40,101 nucleotides of DNA from Pelodictyon luteolum. GTDB lineage: Bacteria; Bacteroidota; Chlorobiia; Chlorobiales; Chlorobiaceae. How positions within the stretch are numbered: the first letter of the stretch is position 1; every line of letters starts with the position of its first letter. The stretch is taken from assembly GCA_020721225.1 (NCBI GenBank), contig DYNE01000020.1, positions 1 to 40,101 on the forward strand, written 5' to 3'. Below, one piece after another: positions 18,765 through 27,380 of this stretch. The position numbers were made by a program, and so were the translations under genes. The notes below the pieces were generated by a model, which saw nothing but the letters and a program-made list of their open reading frames with translations, was not told the DNA's origin and searched no databases.

Positions 18765-18956
18765 TCACAGCCCACAATCCACATCTTCCCATTCCCTCAT
18801 CGGGTCAAAATTGCTCCGCGGTTCGTTGCAGACCGGACAGCACCAGAGATGGGGCAGTTCGTCGAATAGCGTTCCAGGCGGTATCCTGCAATCGGGGTCG
18901 CCCTCAGCGGGATCGTACAGATAACCGCACTCCCGGCATCTCCAGCAATCGTTCAT
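18765..18956 (-). CDS. rubredoxin
   Basis: A 63-residue one-iron electron carrier. The two knuckles that bind the Fe(Cys)4 centre are complete: C-R-E-C-G-Y near the start (residues 7-11) and C-P-V-C-N near residue 40. Y-D-P-A-E-G-D between them is the family signature. In green sulfur bacteria rubredoxins carry electrons to or from pyruvate:ferredoxin oxidoreductase or oxygen-detoxifying enzymes; which partner applies here cannot be told. It starts 17 bases after the GNAT gene and may be co-transcribed with it. The short C-terminal tail beyond the domain (R-E-W-E-D) is slightly longer than in minimal rubredoxins. Confidence 0.95.
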   Translation of the reverse strand: MNDCWRCRECGYLYDPAEGDPDCRIPPGTLFDELPHLWCCPVCNEPRSNFDPMREWEDVDCGL

Positions 18957-18973
18957 GATTCAACGTTCTTTTT

Positions 18974-19435
18974 TTATAAGTCTTCGACAGGTTTTCTCAT
19001 TACTCTCATCGAAGAGAAAAGGAAACCTGCCCGTTGATAAAACTCCTGCGCGGCACTATTATCCTGATCGGTCAGGAGAGTGATCCGGCCAAATCCCTCC
19101 GTTTCGGCATACGAAACGGCATGCCGGAGAAGCAGCGTTCCGATACCTCTGGCTCTCCAGGCAGGATCGACAATCATGTCTTCGAGCAGCGCGACCTTTC
19201 TGCCAAGAAAGGTACTGACGGTAAAAAGCAGCATCACCATTCCCTCTACCTTTCCATCGATGTCGCAAACAAACACCCGACCCGTTTCCGGATGATCGAC
19301 AACGAGTTCCAGACCCCTTTTCTGGGCTTGTGGATCGGGCATAAACTCATGCTCCTGCGCAAAAAGTTCTCCAAGCAGTTCGGCACAACGGACAATATCT
19401 CCGGATCCGGCGGTTCTCAGCTCGATATTCGGCAT
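18974..19435 (-). CDS. GNAT-family N-acetyltransferase
   Basis: A 153-residue protein of the Gcn5-related acetyltransferase fold. The acetyl-CoA-binding loop is visible as R-A-R-G-I-G-T-L-L-L at about residues 92-101, following the beta-strand V-A-L-L-E-D-M-I-V-D. The C-terminal region G-F-G-R-I-T-L-L-T-D-Q-D-N-S-A-A-Q-E-F-Y-Q-R-A-G-F is the usual motif B. The substrate (small amine, amino acid or protein N-terminus) cannot be predicted. It lies directly upstream of rubredoxin on the minus strand. Confidence 0.9.
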   Translation of the reverse strand: MPNIELRTAGSGDIVRCAELLGELFAQEHEFMPDPQAQKRGLELVVDHPETGRVFVCDIDGKVEGMVMLLFTVSTFLGRKVALLEDMIVDPAWRARGIGTLLLRHAVSYAETEGFGRITLLTDQDNSAAQEFYQRAGFLFSSMRVMRKPVEDL

Positions 19436-19612
19436 AGGCGGTTATTCTGTTTTCAGAGTGGCACAAATTAACAATTCGAAACAAAGCTTCAAGCTGGAAA
19501 TCAGAAGCGGAAAAACATGAACTTATCGCTGCGGATCAGGGTTCTATGAAAAAAGGTATTGTTTTCCGCACCCTGTTTACTTGCGGCAACAGAACAGACT
19601 CATAATTCAATC

Positions 19613-20086
19613 ATGTCATTTTTCGGAAAAAAACGCGACGTTTTTTCAGTGCGAACCGTCGAACGGGTCGATGCCGCAAGGTATTGCGGTACATGGTATG
19701 AAATCGCTGCCGTTCCCCGCAAACGGCAGCGGGATTGTTCGAACACGAAAGCCGAATATACGCTGACGACAGACGGAAAGATCAGCGTAAGAAACTCCTG
19801 CGTCAGACATGGAAAAACCGTATCGGTGAAGGCTGTTGCGACTCCTGTTTCCGGGAGTGGAAACGCGTGGCTGAAAGTCCGGTTTTTTAGGCTTTTCAAT
19901 GCCGATTACAAGGTGATCGAACTCTCTGATGACTATTCATGGGCAGCCGTTTCGAACGGTTCCGGTTCTGCGCTCTGGGTGCTCAGCCGTACGCCCTATA
20001 TGAGCGGAGATGTTTATGCCCTTATAGAGGAAAAACTGCGTCTCAGACATATCGATACTGCGGGACTGGTAAAAACCGTTCAATAA
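19613..20086 (+). CDS. lipocalin (Blc-like)
   Basis: A 157-residue bacterial lipocalin. The signature G-T-W-Y-E-I-A at about residues 25-31 is the first conserved lipocalin motif, and the remainder gives the expected beta-barrel alternation through W-V-L-S-R-T-P-Y. Bacterial Blc proteins are normally outer-membrane lipoproteins that bind lysophospholipids or fatty acids. This reading frame begins at ATG 19613 with M-S-F-F-G-K-K-R, which has no signal peptide and no ribosome binding site. An ATG at 19546 followed by six As lies one frame off; losing one A would join it to the frame and add a short hydrophobic leader. The true N-terminus is therefore uncertain. Confidence 0.82.
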   Translation: MSFFGKKRDVFSVRTVERVDAARYCGTWYEIAAVPRKRQRDCSNTKAEYTLTTDGKISVRNSCVRHGKTVSVKAVATPVSGSGNAWLKVRFFRLFNADYKVIELSDDYSWAAVSNGSGSALWVLSRTPYMSGDVYALIEEKLRLRHIDTAGLVKTVQ

Positions 20087-20261
20087 CGGGTATTTCACAT
20101 TATTTGTGACATATCGGGATTCTCACGATAACAGATAGTAGAGGTGCTCTGTGCAGAAAGGGCAAAAAACCGCTTGTCCGGATTTTTAAAACCCCCTCTT
20201 TCCGCTATACTTGTCTCTCGTTTTTTTATACCTCTCAGAAATCAGGTAACCGACTGCGGTA

Positions 20262-20918
20262 ATGGATGCATTCTGGCTTTCGCTCGTCATGATTTTTCTT
20301 GCGGAACTTGGCGACAAAACGCAGCTTGTGGCTCTGACGCTGGCCACCTGCTACAATACGAAAAGCGTTCTCTGGGGTATTTTCTGGGCAACCCTTGCCG
20401 TACATATTTTTTCTGCCGCCATCGGCTGGTTTCTTGGAGCGAAACTGCCTGCCGACTGGATAGGGTTCATCGCCGGTATCGCCTTTGTCATCTTCGGGTT
20501 CTGGACACTGAGAGGAGATCATCTTGACGATGACGAAAAGAGCTGCAAAACAACTATACACCCCTTCTGGCTTGTTTTTACGACATTCTTCATGGCCGAG
20601 CTTGGCGATAAAACCATGCTCTCTACCATTACCCTGGCTACCAACAACGCTTTTCTGCCGGTCTGGATCGGTTCGACGATCGGCATGGTGCTCTCCGACG
20701 GACTGGCTATCGTAGCAGGAAAAATGCTTGGAAAAAGACTGCCTGAAAAAACCATCCAAACCGGAGCCGCAATCATATTTTTTCTTTTCGGCGCCTTCAG
20801 CATGTACCGGGGCGGGTCAGCTTTTCCCATCTCCACCTGGGGAGTCGCCCTTGTGGTGATTACGATTGTCGGCTTTATTTTTTTACGCAAACCGAAAACG
20901 AAAGAAGACTCCCGTTAA
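20262..20918 (+). CDS. TMEM165/GDT1-family cation transporter (UPF0016)
   Basis: A 218-residue inner-membrane protein of about six helices made of two homologous halves. Each half has the family's ion-binding motif E-L-G-D-K-T: residues 15-20 and 113-118. The family exchanges Mn2+ or Ca2+ for protons; bacterial members such as MneA export manganese. The central acidic loop D-D-D-E-K is typical. The upstream 170 bases were examined for a manganese yybP-ykoY riboswitch and none of its conserved blocks was seen. It is convergent with the HerA-like gene. Confidence 0.92.
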   Translation: MDAFWLSLVMIFLAELGDKTQLVALTLATCYNTKSVLWGIFWATLAVHIFSAAIGWFLGAKLPADWIGFIAGIAFVIFGFWTLRGDHLDDDEKSCKTTIHPFWLVFTTFFMAELGDKTMLSTITLATNNAFLPVWIGSTIGMVLSDGLAIVAGKMLGKRLPEKTIQTGAAIIFFLFGAFSMYRGGSAFPISTWGVALVVITIVGFIFLRKPKTKEDSR

Positions 20919-20995
20919 GGATTACTTTTTGCAGACCCATCCCCTGGCATGTAACCTTGCAACTGTAAAGGGCACCTCTGAAAAACCGTACCTGT

Positions 20996-23575
20996 TTATT
21001 TTTCTATCGTTTCCGCCAGTTCATACCCAGGAACGGATACCGTCGTGAGGCCCTCGGGAGCGGCAATGGTCAACCTCCAGAATGGAAGCCAGCCGAGCCC
21101 GACAAAATTCACCGTCACGTCGCCTCGGCGGGGCGCCAGCTCTTCGATTATCAGGTCAGCTTCAGGACGCTCCCACTTTGCTGAAATTTCGTGGACAAGT
21201 GCCTGCATTTCCGCTCCGACAGTTTCCTCTTCCTTTTTCAGTTCGGCAATAGTTTCGTGAGACTCCTCGATATCGGCTTTTGCGTTTGAGGTCATCCTTC
21301 GACGGGTGATGGCACTCCCGATACCGCGCGTGCTTTTTCTCCCGAGAAAAAAGCCAAGCACGCTTTCGCCAAGCCCGACCAGTTCGCTGGCTTTGCGGCT
21401 CTGGTGTTCAGCCTCATCCTGAGCCAGTTCACGTTCCTCGCGCCGGATCTTTTCGCGAATGCGCTCAAGCTGAGGTGCAAACTTCCTTTCAAGCGCATCG
21501 ACCTGCTGATCGCGTTTTTCCCGCACCACCTGCTGGAGGCGAATGGAAAACTCCCGTTCACTCTCTCCGCTGCGTCGGAAAAGCCCGCTGCCGGGATGCA
21601 CGGTCAGCTGAAAACGAGAATGAAAGTAGAGCCAGTCGGCAAATGGCCGGCTGAAAGCCGAAAGATTGCGGGAAGTACTGATATTTTCCGGTAGCGATGC
21701 AAATGCCGCCGCGCGGTTGTCGGGCACCCCGGAAAGATGTTCCTGCCCTGCGGCAAGCGTTTCGCTCCCTTCCCATGACGCGGTTCCGGACAAGGATGCA
21801 GAGGCGACAGCCGCCACTACAAGGCGCAGGTTTTCGTTGATTCCACGCTTTCGGTCGGAAAAAGCCACAGAAGCCGAACCGATGACCGTTGGTTCATAGA
21901 CCAGTTGCCGGGCACTTACAACAGGCATGCTGCCCGTTTGACGGGCGTAGTTTTCAAGCGCAGCCCGTGCATCGTTCGCAACCGGCACAAAGAACTGCTT
22001 TACCGATGGATCAAGACCCGGAGGGGTTGCGGTAAAACCGTATGGAAGATCACTTCCGTCTCCTCCGGCGGCGTCTTTTTTTGCGGACGCCGCTGGAGGC
22101 GGCGACACCGCATTTGCGACGGGAGCAGGGGAGTGCGGGGGCTTTCGTTCTGCCTCCGCTTTACGGGGGGCCATGAGTCTTTTGATCTGCGGTCTTGTCA
22201 TCGGTCCGGAGAGGTAACTCATCGCCCAGCGGGTCTGAAAGATAACCGGGCGGTCTTCGTGAACATTGTGGAGCAGAAAAACCCGGTTGCCGAGCTGGCT
22301 GATGATGCTGTCGTAGTCAACGGATCCGCCCGATCCTCCGGCTTCGGCTATTGCGCTCTTCAGCCCTTCGAGCACGCGCTGCTTGTCGCGTTCGGCCTGA
22401 AGCTTGCCGATAAACCAGGTTCCGGTATTGGTCAGGCCTTTATAATCGAGATCGACCGGATTCTGGGTTACCAGCACGCAGCCGAGTCCGAATGCGCGGG
22501 CCTGCTTGAGCAGCGTGAGAAGAGGACGTTTGGACGACGGCTCTGCAACAGGAGGAAGGTATCCGAAAACCTCGTCGAAGTAGAGCAGCGCCCGAAGACT
22601 CGATGTGCCCGATTGTGCACGGGTCCAGGTAAGCAGATTTTCCAGAAGCAGCGTAACGAAAAACATCCGTTCGCTCTCCGAAAGATGGGCCAGATAAAAT
22701 ATGCTGTGACGGGGCTTACCCTCTGCAGTATAGAACATCCGGTCTATATCGAGCGGATCTCCGGAGAGCCAGCTTTGAAAGGAAGGGGAGGCAATGAGGG
22801 AGTTGAACGCCATGGCGAGTTCGAAACGTTCTTTTTCGGGATAAAAGGTATTGACGTCGAAAACTCCGACCTGACGCATTGGCGGACTCTGGATGGAGGT
22901 GATAAGAGTGGTAAGGTCGAGATCCTCTCCCTTTTTCCAGAAGTGTTCGAAAATGCCGGAGAGCAGAATCGATTCGCGGCTTCTCACCGGATCGGCCTTG
23001 ATTCCGGCAAGTCCAAGCAGTGCGTTGACGGTTCCGCTGATACGTTCACGGATAGTTTCGGCATGTTCCTCAAAATCGAGTCGGGGAGCGGCAAGACTGC
23101 CGAGAATACTGACCGGAATGCCGGCATCGGAACCCGGAGTATATATGGTATAGTCGGCGGACTGGCCAAGCAGCCTTATCCTTTCGGGAGTTATCCCCCA
23201 GTCGGCAAGACCGGTTTTCCACTGTTCAGCGGTTGAAGCCGCAAGCGCGTCCGGACTCACTCCCTTGCGCCGGGCATCGTCTTCATTTATCCAGGGCTGA
23301 AAGTTTTCCGGCAGCAACTCCGGAAATTGCAAAAGAAGATTGGTCATATCCCCCTTGGGATCGATCAGAATGACCGGAACCCTGTCGAGCGCCGCCTCTT
23401 CAAGCAGGCCGATGCAAAGGCCGGTTTTGCCGCTGCCGGTCATACCGACGCAGACTGCGTGGGTTGTCAGATCCCGCGCGTCATAATGGACAGGTTTTTC
23501 AAGGCGCTTTGACGAAGCGAGATCATATTCAGCGCCGAGATAAAAGGAGCCGAGTCGTTCTTCCGGTGCCTGCAT
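20996..23575 (-). CDS. HerA/DUF853-type ATPase with coiled-coil C-terminus
   Basis: An 859-residue cytosolic protein of the HerA-FtsK superfamily. Walker A is G-M-T-G-S-G-K-T at residues 44-51; Walker B is L-L-Y-F-D-E-V-F around 330-337. The segment L-I-D-P-K-G-D-M-T-N-L after Walker A and V-T-Q-N-P-V-D-L-D-Y further on are typical of DUF87/DUF853 HerA-like ATPases. After about residue 480 come a Pro/Ala-rich linker and a region of unknown fold; residues about 690-790 are strongly charged and coiled-coil-like. HerA-like ATPases pump or translocate DNA with a nuclease partner. No nurA or other nuclease gene lies beside it, so the role is open. Confidence 0.88.
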   Translation of the reverse strand: MQAPEERLGSFYLGAEYDLASSKRLEKPVHYDARDLTTHAVCVGMTGSGKTGLCIGLLEEAALDRVPVILIDPKGDMTNLLLQFPELLPENFQPWINEDDARRKGVSPDALAASTAEQWKTGLADWGITPERIRLLGQSADYTIYTPGSDAGIPVSILGSLAAPRLDFEEHAETIRERISGTVNALLGLAGIKADPVRSRESILLSGIFEHFWKKGEDLDLTTLITSIQSPPMRQVGVFDVNTFYPEKERFELAMAFNSLIASPSFQSWLSGDPLDIDRMFYTAEGKPRHSIFYLAHLSESERMFFVTLLLENLLTWTRAQSGTSSLRALLYFDEVFGYLPPVAEPSSKRPLLTLLKQARAFGLGCVLVTQNPVDLDYKGLTNTGTWFIGKLQAERDKQRVLEGLKSAIAEAGGSGGSVDYDSIISQLGNRVFLLHNVHEDRPVIFQTRWAMSYLSGPMTRPQIKRLMAPRKAEAERKPPHSPAPVANAVSPPPAASAKKDAAGGDGSDLPYGFTATPPGLDPSVKQFFVPVANDARAALENYARQTGSMPVVSARQLVYEPTVIGSASVAFSDRKRGINENLRLVVAAVASASLSGTASWEGSETLAAGQEHLSGVPDNRAAAFASLPENISTSRNLSAFSRPFADWLYFHSRFQLTVHPGSGLFRRSGESEREFSIRLQQVVREKRDQQVDALERKFAPQLERIREKIRREERELAQDEAEHQSRKASELVGLGESVLGFFLGRKSTRGIGSAITRRRMTSNAKADIEESHETIAELKKEEETVGAEMQALVHEISAKWERPEADLIIEELAPRRGDVTVNFVGLGWLPFWRLTIAAPEGLTTVSVPGYELAETIEK

Positions 23576-23681
23576 AAGCTTTATTCTCTTTATATTTCAG
23601 GATGAATTGCCTCTTTACCTTTTTTTGAGGTTCCCTTTAATAAACGTCTATTTATCGATCTTTTCAAGATGTACGAGCCGG

Positions 23682-24359
23682 ATGAACCCACCGCTGCTTG
23701 AAATAAGAAATCTCTCCTTCACCTATGAAGGCGCATCCTTTCCCGTTTTCGAGCGGCTCGATCTCGTCGTCGGAAGCGGTGAGTTCATTCTGATAAAAGG
23801 TACGTCGGGAACCGGAAAATCCACCCTTTTGCGTCTCGTCTGCCGCCTGAACAAGCCGCAGAGCGGTACCATTCTTTTCAGGGGCCGGGATATTACCCTC
23901 ATACCGCCGGCAGAACTTCGTTCGTCGATAAGTTATGTGGCTCAGGTGCCGCAATTGGTCGATGCGCCGGTCGGAGAGAATCTTCTGCTGCCTTTCGCCT
24001 TCAGGGTCAACAGAAAAAAAGCCCTGCCGCGGCATGAAGATCTCCGGGCGATGCTCGACGAGTTCTATCTCGACGGCGTCACCCTTGAACAGTCTGCCCT
24101 GAAGCTTTCCGCCGGACAGAAACAGCGTCTGGCGATCATGCGCTCGATTCTTCAGGAACCGGAAATGATGCTGCTCGATGAACCAACATCGGCACTCGAT
24201 CCGGAAAGCGCGGCGATGGTCTTTTCTATCACGGAACGGCTCAACACATCGAGAAAAATGACCATAATGACCGTTACTCACAGCGATTACCGGCCGGAAA
24301 CCCTCAAGGGGGTGATGTACCGGCTCGAAAACCGAACCCTTAAGCTCATGCCGGAATGA
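23682..24359 (+). CDS. fetA: FetA-type ABC transporter ATP-binding protein
   Basis: A 225-residue ABC ATPase. Walker A is G-T-S-G-T-G-K-S-T at residues 40-48, the signature L-S-A-G-Q-K-Q-R near 142, and Walker B M-M-L-L-D-E-P-T-S-A-L-D shortly after. ATG 23682 is chosen because L-L-E-I-R-N-L-S-F-T-Y right after it is the normal beginning of the domain; the longer in-frame start at 23607 adds an unrelated hydrophobic stretch. The gene overlaps the permease gene by 4 bases. The pair matches E. coli FetA-FetB (YbbL-YbbM), an exporter that lowers iron stress. The iron assignment is by family and synteny only. Confidence 0.88.
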   Translation: MNPPLLEIRNLSFTYEGASFPVFERLDLVVGSGEFILIKGTSGTGKSTLLRLVCRLNKPQSGTILFRGRDITLIPPAELRSSISYVAQVPQLVDAPVGENLLLPFAFRVNRKKALPRHEDLRAMLDEFYLDGVTLEQSALKLSAGQKQRLAIMRSILQEPEMMLLDEPTSALDPESAAMVFSITERLNTSRKMTIMTVTHSDYRPETLKGVMYRLENRTLKLMPE

Positions 24360-25141
24360 ACCAGATCATCGACATTTCCACCGGAAAACTGCTGCTCGCT
24401 TTTGTATTCATCATTGCGGCGCAGGCCAGTTCGCTCTTTTACCATCTCGGGCTTCACCGGGACATTACCATCGGAGCCCTGCGAACCTTCGCGCAGCTCT
24501 TTTTGATGGGTTATGTCCTTACCTACATTCTTGGTTCCGATAATTTTCTGCTCACCGTCGCAATATTTGCCGTCATGGTGATTTCAGCTATGTCAATCAT
24601 AAAGGGCCGGGTGAAGGAAAAGCAGATTGCCTACATTCTGCCTACCTTTCTGACCATGCTCGTCACCTACTTCGCGACTGCGGTTTTTGTTTCCGGCATG
24701 ATAGTCGGTACCACGCCATGGTGGGAACCGCGATATTTCATTCCGACCGGAGGCATGGTCATCGGAAATTCCATGTCGGCAATCGCCATCGCTCTTGAAA
24801 GGCTGTTCGGAGAGTTGCGTCGGCAAAGGGAGGTGGTGGAGATGAAGCTCGCCCTGGGTGCCGACTACCGGGAAGCGAGCAGCGATGTTTTCAGAAACGC
24901 GGTCACGGCGGGTATGATTCCTTCCATCAACGCCATGATGGGGGTCGGACTTGTGTTCATTCCCGGCATGATGTCGGGCCAGATACTTTCCGGCACAGAC
25001 CCTCTTATCGCCATCCGCTACCAGATTGTCGTGATGTTCATGCTGGTGGGCTCGACCGCCGTAACATCACTTATCGTTATGCTGATTATACGCAGGCGTT
25101 GTTTCGGCGTCGGGGAGGAACTGCTACTTTCTCCCCGGTGA
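24356..25141 (+). CDS. fetB: FetB-type membrane permease (UPF0014)
   Basis: A 261-residue inner-membrane protein with about seven predicted helices and the family-defining A-L-R-T-F-A-Q-L-F-L-M-G-Y near residue 42. Further UPF0014 hallmarks are G-M-V-I-G-N-S-M-S-A-I-A-I-A-L-E-R-L and the cytosolic loop K-L-A-L-G-A-D-Y-R-E-A, followed by P-S-I-N-A-M-M-G-V-G-L-V-F-I-P-G-M-M-S-G. It pairs with the ATPase encoded just upstream (ATGA overlap). Its last 18 bases overlap the 3' end of the convergent lgt gene. Confidence 0.9.
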   Translation: MNQIIDISTGKLLLAFVFIIAAQASSLFYHLGLHRDITIGALRTFAQLFLMGYVLTYILGSDNFLLTVAIFAVMVISAMSIIKGRVKEKQIAYILPTFLTMLVTYFATAVFVSGMIVGTTPWWEPRYFIPTGGMVIGNSMSAIAIALERLFGELRRQREVVEMKLALGADYREASSDVFRNAVTAGMIPSINAMMGVGLVFIPGMMSGQILSGTDPLIAIRYQIVVMFMLVGSTAVTSLIVMLIIRRRCFGVGEELLLSPR

Positions 25142-25984
25142 ACTCCCGGCTCCATTTGCCCGCAGCAGCATGATCGCCGCGCCGGCAATCATCATCACGA
25201 AGCAGAGCACCTGGCCCATTGAAAAGTTCAGAAACACGAAACCGAGATGCGCATCGGGTTCGCGGAAATATTCGATGAAAAAGCGGACGAACCCGTAACC
25301 GAAAAGGTAGAGTCCCGAAAGAAATCCCGGAAACGGAGACTTTTTGCGCAGGGCCCAGAGGATGATAAACATGACGATACCTTCGAAAAACGCTTCGTAG
25401 AGCTGCGAAGGGTGACGCAGTTCCACCGTTGGAGCCATGGGAAAGTACATGCCGACAGCCGCGTCGGTAACCCTTCCATAAAGTTCTCCGTTGATGAAAT
25501 TGCCGAGACGCCCGAATGTATAGCCGAGGGGAAGTGAAGGAATAAAGAGATCGAATGTTTCAAAAAATCCTTTCTTCTGTGAGCGGGAAAAAAACCACAT
25601 GGCCAGAACCACGCCGATCACGCCCCCGTGATAGGACATCCCGGTAATCCCCGCAAAACTGCAGCCTCCGGATGAGGAGGTCGTCCAGGGGATGAGCGTG
25701 CCGAGCGGATCTGCAAAAAACCCGTCGAGTCCGTAGAAAAGAATATATCCCAGCCGTCCGCCGAGCACGACCCCGACCATGGCCCAGGTAAGGGCATCGC
25801 CGGCAAACTGGCGGTCGAATGGTTTTTTTTCGGTTTTCAGGCGGTAGAGAGTGAGAAGATAGACTACCGTAAAGGCAATGATATACATCGTTCCATACCA
25901 CCGAACAGCAAATCCTCCCAATGAAAAAATGACCGGGTTCATTTGGGCAGGCAGGTTCTGCCACCAGAAAAGAAAATCATTCAT
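25124..25984 (-). CDS. lgt: prolipoprotein diacylglyceryl transferase
   Basis: Transfers diacylglyceryl from phosphatidylglycerol to the lipobox cysteine of prelipoproteins, the first step of lipoprotein maturation in the inner membrane. The 286-residue protein has seven hydrophobic segments, the M-S-Y-H-G-G motif with its catalytic-region histidine near residue 120, and the signature G-R-L-G-N-F-I-N-G-E-L-Y-G-R. Its products include lipoproteins such as those encoded at 13742 and 34551 in this window. The gene is monocistronic; its 3' end overlaps fetB by 18 bases. Confidence 0.97.
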   Translation of the reverse strand: MNDFLFWWQNLPAQMNPVIFSLGGFAVRWYGTMYIIAFTVVYLLTLYRLKTEKKPFDRQFAGDALTWAMVGVVLGGRLGYILFYGLDGFFADPLGTLIPWTTSSSGGCSFAGITGMSYHGGVIGVVLAMWFFSRSQKKGFFETFDLFIPSLPLGYTFGRLGNFINGELYGRVTDAAVGMYFPMAPTVELRHPSQLYEAFFEGIVMFIILWALRKKSPFPGFLSGLYLFGYGFVRFFIEYFREPDAHLGFVFLNFSMGQVLCFVMMIAGAAIMLLRANGAGSSPGRK

Positions 25985-26120
25985 AAATGCAGATATTCTT
26001 GAAGTTTCGTAATATTAACAATTCTAAACTATTGGATTACATTGAAATATAGTTAACTTAAAATCTTGCGCTTTTCTTTGTTTATTTCATTTACCCAAAA
26101 CATATAAACAAATCTATAGT

Positions 26121-27317
26121 ATGGCTAAGATACTTGAAGGGCCGGCTATGAAGCTATTTAACAAGTGGGGCATTCCTGTGCCAAACTATGTAGTTATCAT
26201 GGACCCGAACCGGCTTGAACAACTTGGTGAAGCTAATAAATGGCTGAGAGAATCAAAACTTGTTGTCAAAGCTCATGAGGCTATCGGCGGCCGTTTCAAG
26301 CTCGGCCTTGTAAAGCTCGGCCTGAATCTTGAAGAGGCGGTAGCTGCCTCACGCGAGATGATCGGTCGCGAGATCGGCACCGCCGTCATCCGTCAGGTCA
26401 TTGTCGCAGAAATGCTCGAACACGACGAAGAGTACTACCTCTGCATCAACGGCAACCGTGACGGTGCCGAAGTGCTGCTCTCCAACAGGGGAGGTGTCGA
26501 TATCGAGGAGAACTGGGACACGGTTCGCCGTCTCTTCATTCCTATCGACGAGAACCCCTCTGTTGAACGACTCACGGAATTTGCCGGCGAAGCCGGATTC
26601 ACCGGTGAAATTGCAGAACGGGTAGGTAAAATCGTATCACGCCTTGTCCTTTGTTTCGACAATGAAGACGCGCAATCAATAGAGATCAATCCGCTCGTCA
26701 TTCGCAAAAGCGACATGCGCTTTGCCGCACTTGACGCGGTCATGAATGTGGATTACGATGCCCGCTTCCGTCATGCCGACTGGGATTTCAAGCCGGTTTC
26801 GGAAATCGGACGTCCCTTCACCGAAGCTGAACTGCAGATCATGGAAATCGACGCCCGTATCAAGGGTTCTGTCAAGTTCGTAGAGGTTCCCGGCGGCGAA
26901 ATAGCTCTTCTGACGGCAGGCGGCGGCGCCTCGGTATTCTACTCGGATGCCGTTGTGGCCAGAGGTGGCACCATTGCAAACTATGCAGAATATTCCGGAG
27001 ATCCGTCGGATTGGGCAGTCGAAGCCCTGACGGAAACCGTATGTGCCCTTCCGAACATCAAGCATATCATCGTCGGCGGCGCCATTGCAAACTTCACCGA
27101 TGTAAAGGCAACCTTCAACGGCATTATCAACGGATTCCGTGAAAGCAAATCGAAAGGCTATCTCGAAAATGTAAAAATCTGGGTCAGACGCGGTGGACCG
27201 AATGAAAATCAGGGCCTTGCCGCAATCAGAAAACTGCAGGACGAGGGCTTTGACATCCATGTGTACGACCGCAGTATGCCGATGACCGATATTGTTGACC
27301 TTGCACTGAATTCATAA
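26121..27317 (+). CDS. aclB: ATP-citrate lyase, small (beta) subunit
   Basis: Smaller subunit of ATP-citrate lyase, which cleaves citrate with ATP and CoA to acetyl-CoA, oxaloacetate and ADP: the key step that lets the TCA cycle run backwards for CO2 fixation. The 398-residue protein corresponds to the N-terminal part of animal ACLY: an ATP-grasp fold at about 1-240 (M-A-K-I-L-E-G-P-A-M-K-L-F; V-V-K-A-H), then a succinyl-CoA-ligase-like domain with L-L-T-A-G-G-G-A-S-V-F-Y-S-D, the citrate-binding region. The N-terminus and length match the two-subunit enzymes of green sulfur bacteria. AT-rich upstream DNA (25985-26120) should hold the promoter. No ribosome binding site is evident. Confidence 0.97.
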   Translation: MAKILEGPAMKLFNKWGIPVPNYVVIMDPNRLEQLGEANKWLRESKLVVKAHEAIGGRFKLGLVKLGLNLEEAVAASREMIGREIGTAVIRQVIVAEMLEHDEEYYLCINGNRDGAEVLLSNRGGVDIEENWDTVRRLFIPIDENPSVERLTEFAGEAGFTGEIAERVGKIVSRLVLCFDNEDAQSIEINPLVIRKSDMRFAALDAVMNVDYDARFRHADWDFKPVSEIGRPFTEAELQIMEIDARIKGSVKFVEVPGGEIALLTAGGGASVFYSDAVVARGGTIANYAEYSGDPSDWAVEALTETVCALPNIKHIIVGGAIANFTDVKATFNGIINGFRESKSKGYLENVKIWVRRGGPNENQGLAAIRKLQDEGFDIHVYDRSMPMTDIVDLALNS

Positions 27318-27380
27318 GGCAACGGTATCCTTAACTACCAATTATAAAGGAACTTATAACTTTTTAATCAGGAAAGAATC

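Noticed and set aside
18390-18869. Small plus-strand frames across the palindromic repeat cluster
   Set aside because: They run through repeat units and antisense to rubredoxin; no coding signature.
20087-20261. Possible manganese (yybP-ykoY) riboswitch upstream of the TMEM165/GDT1 gene
   Set aside because: The conserved blocks of that riboswitch are not visible and no terminator-like switch structure was found.
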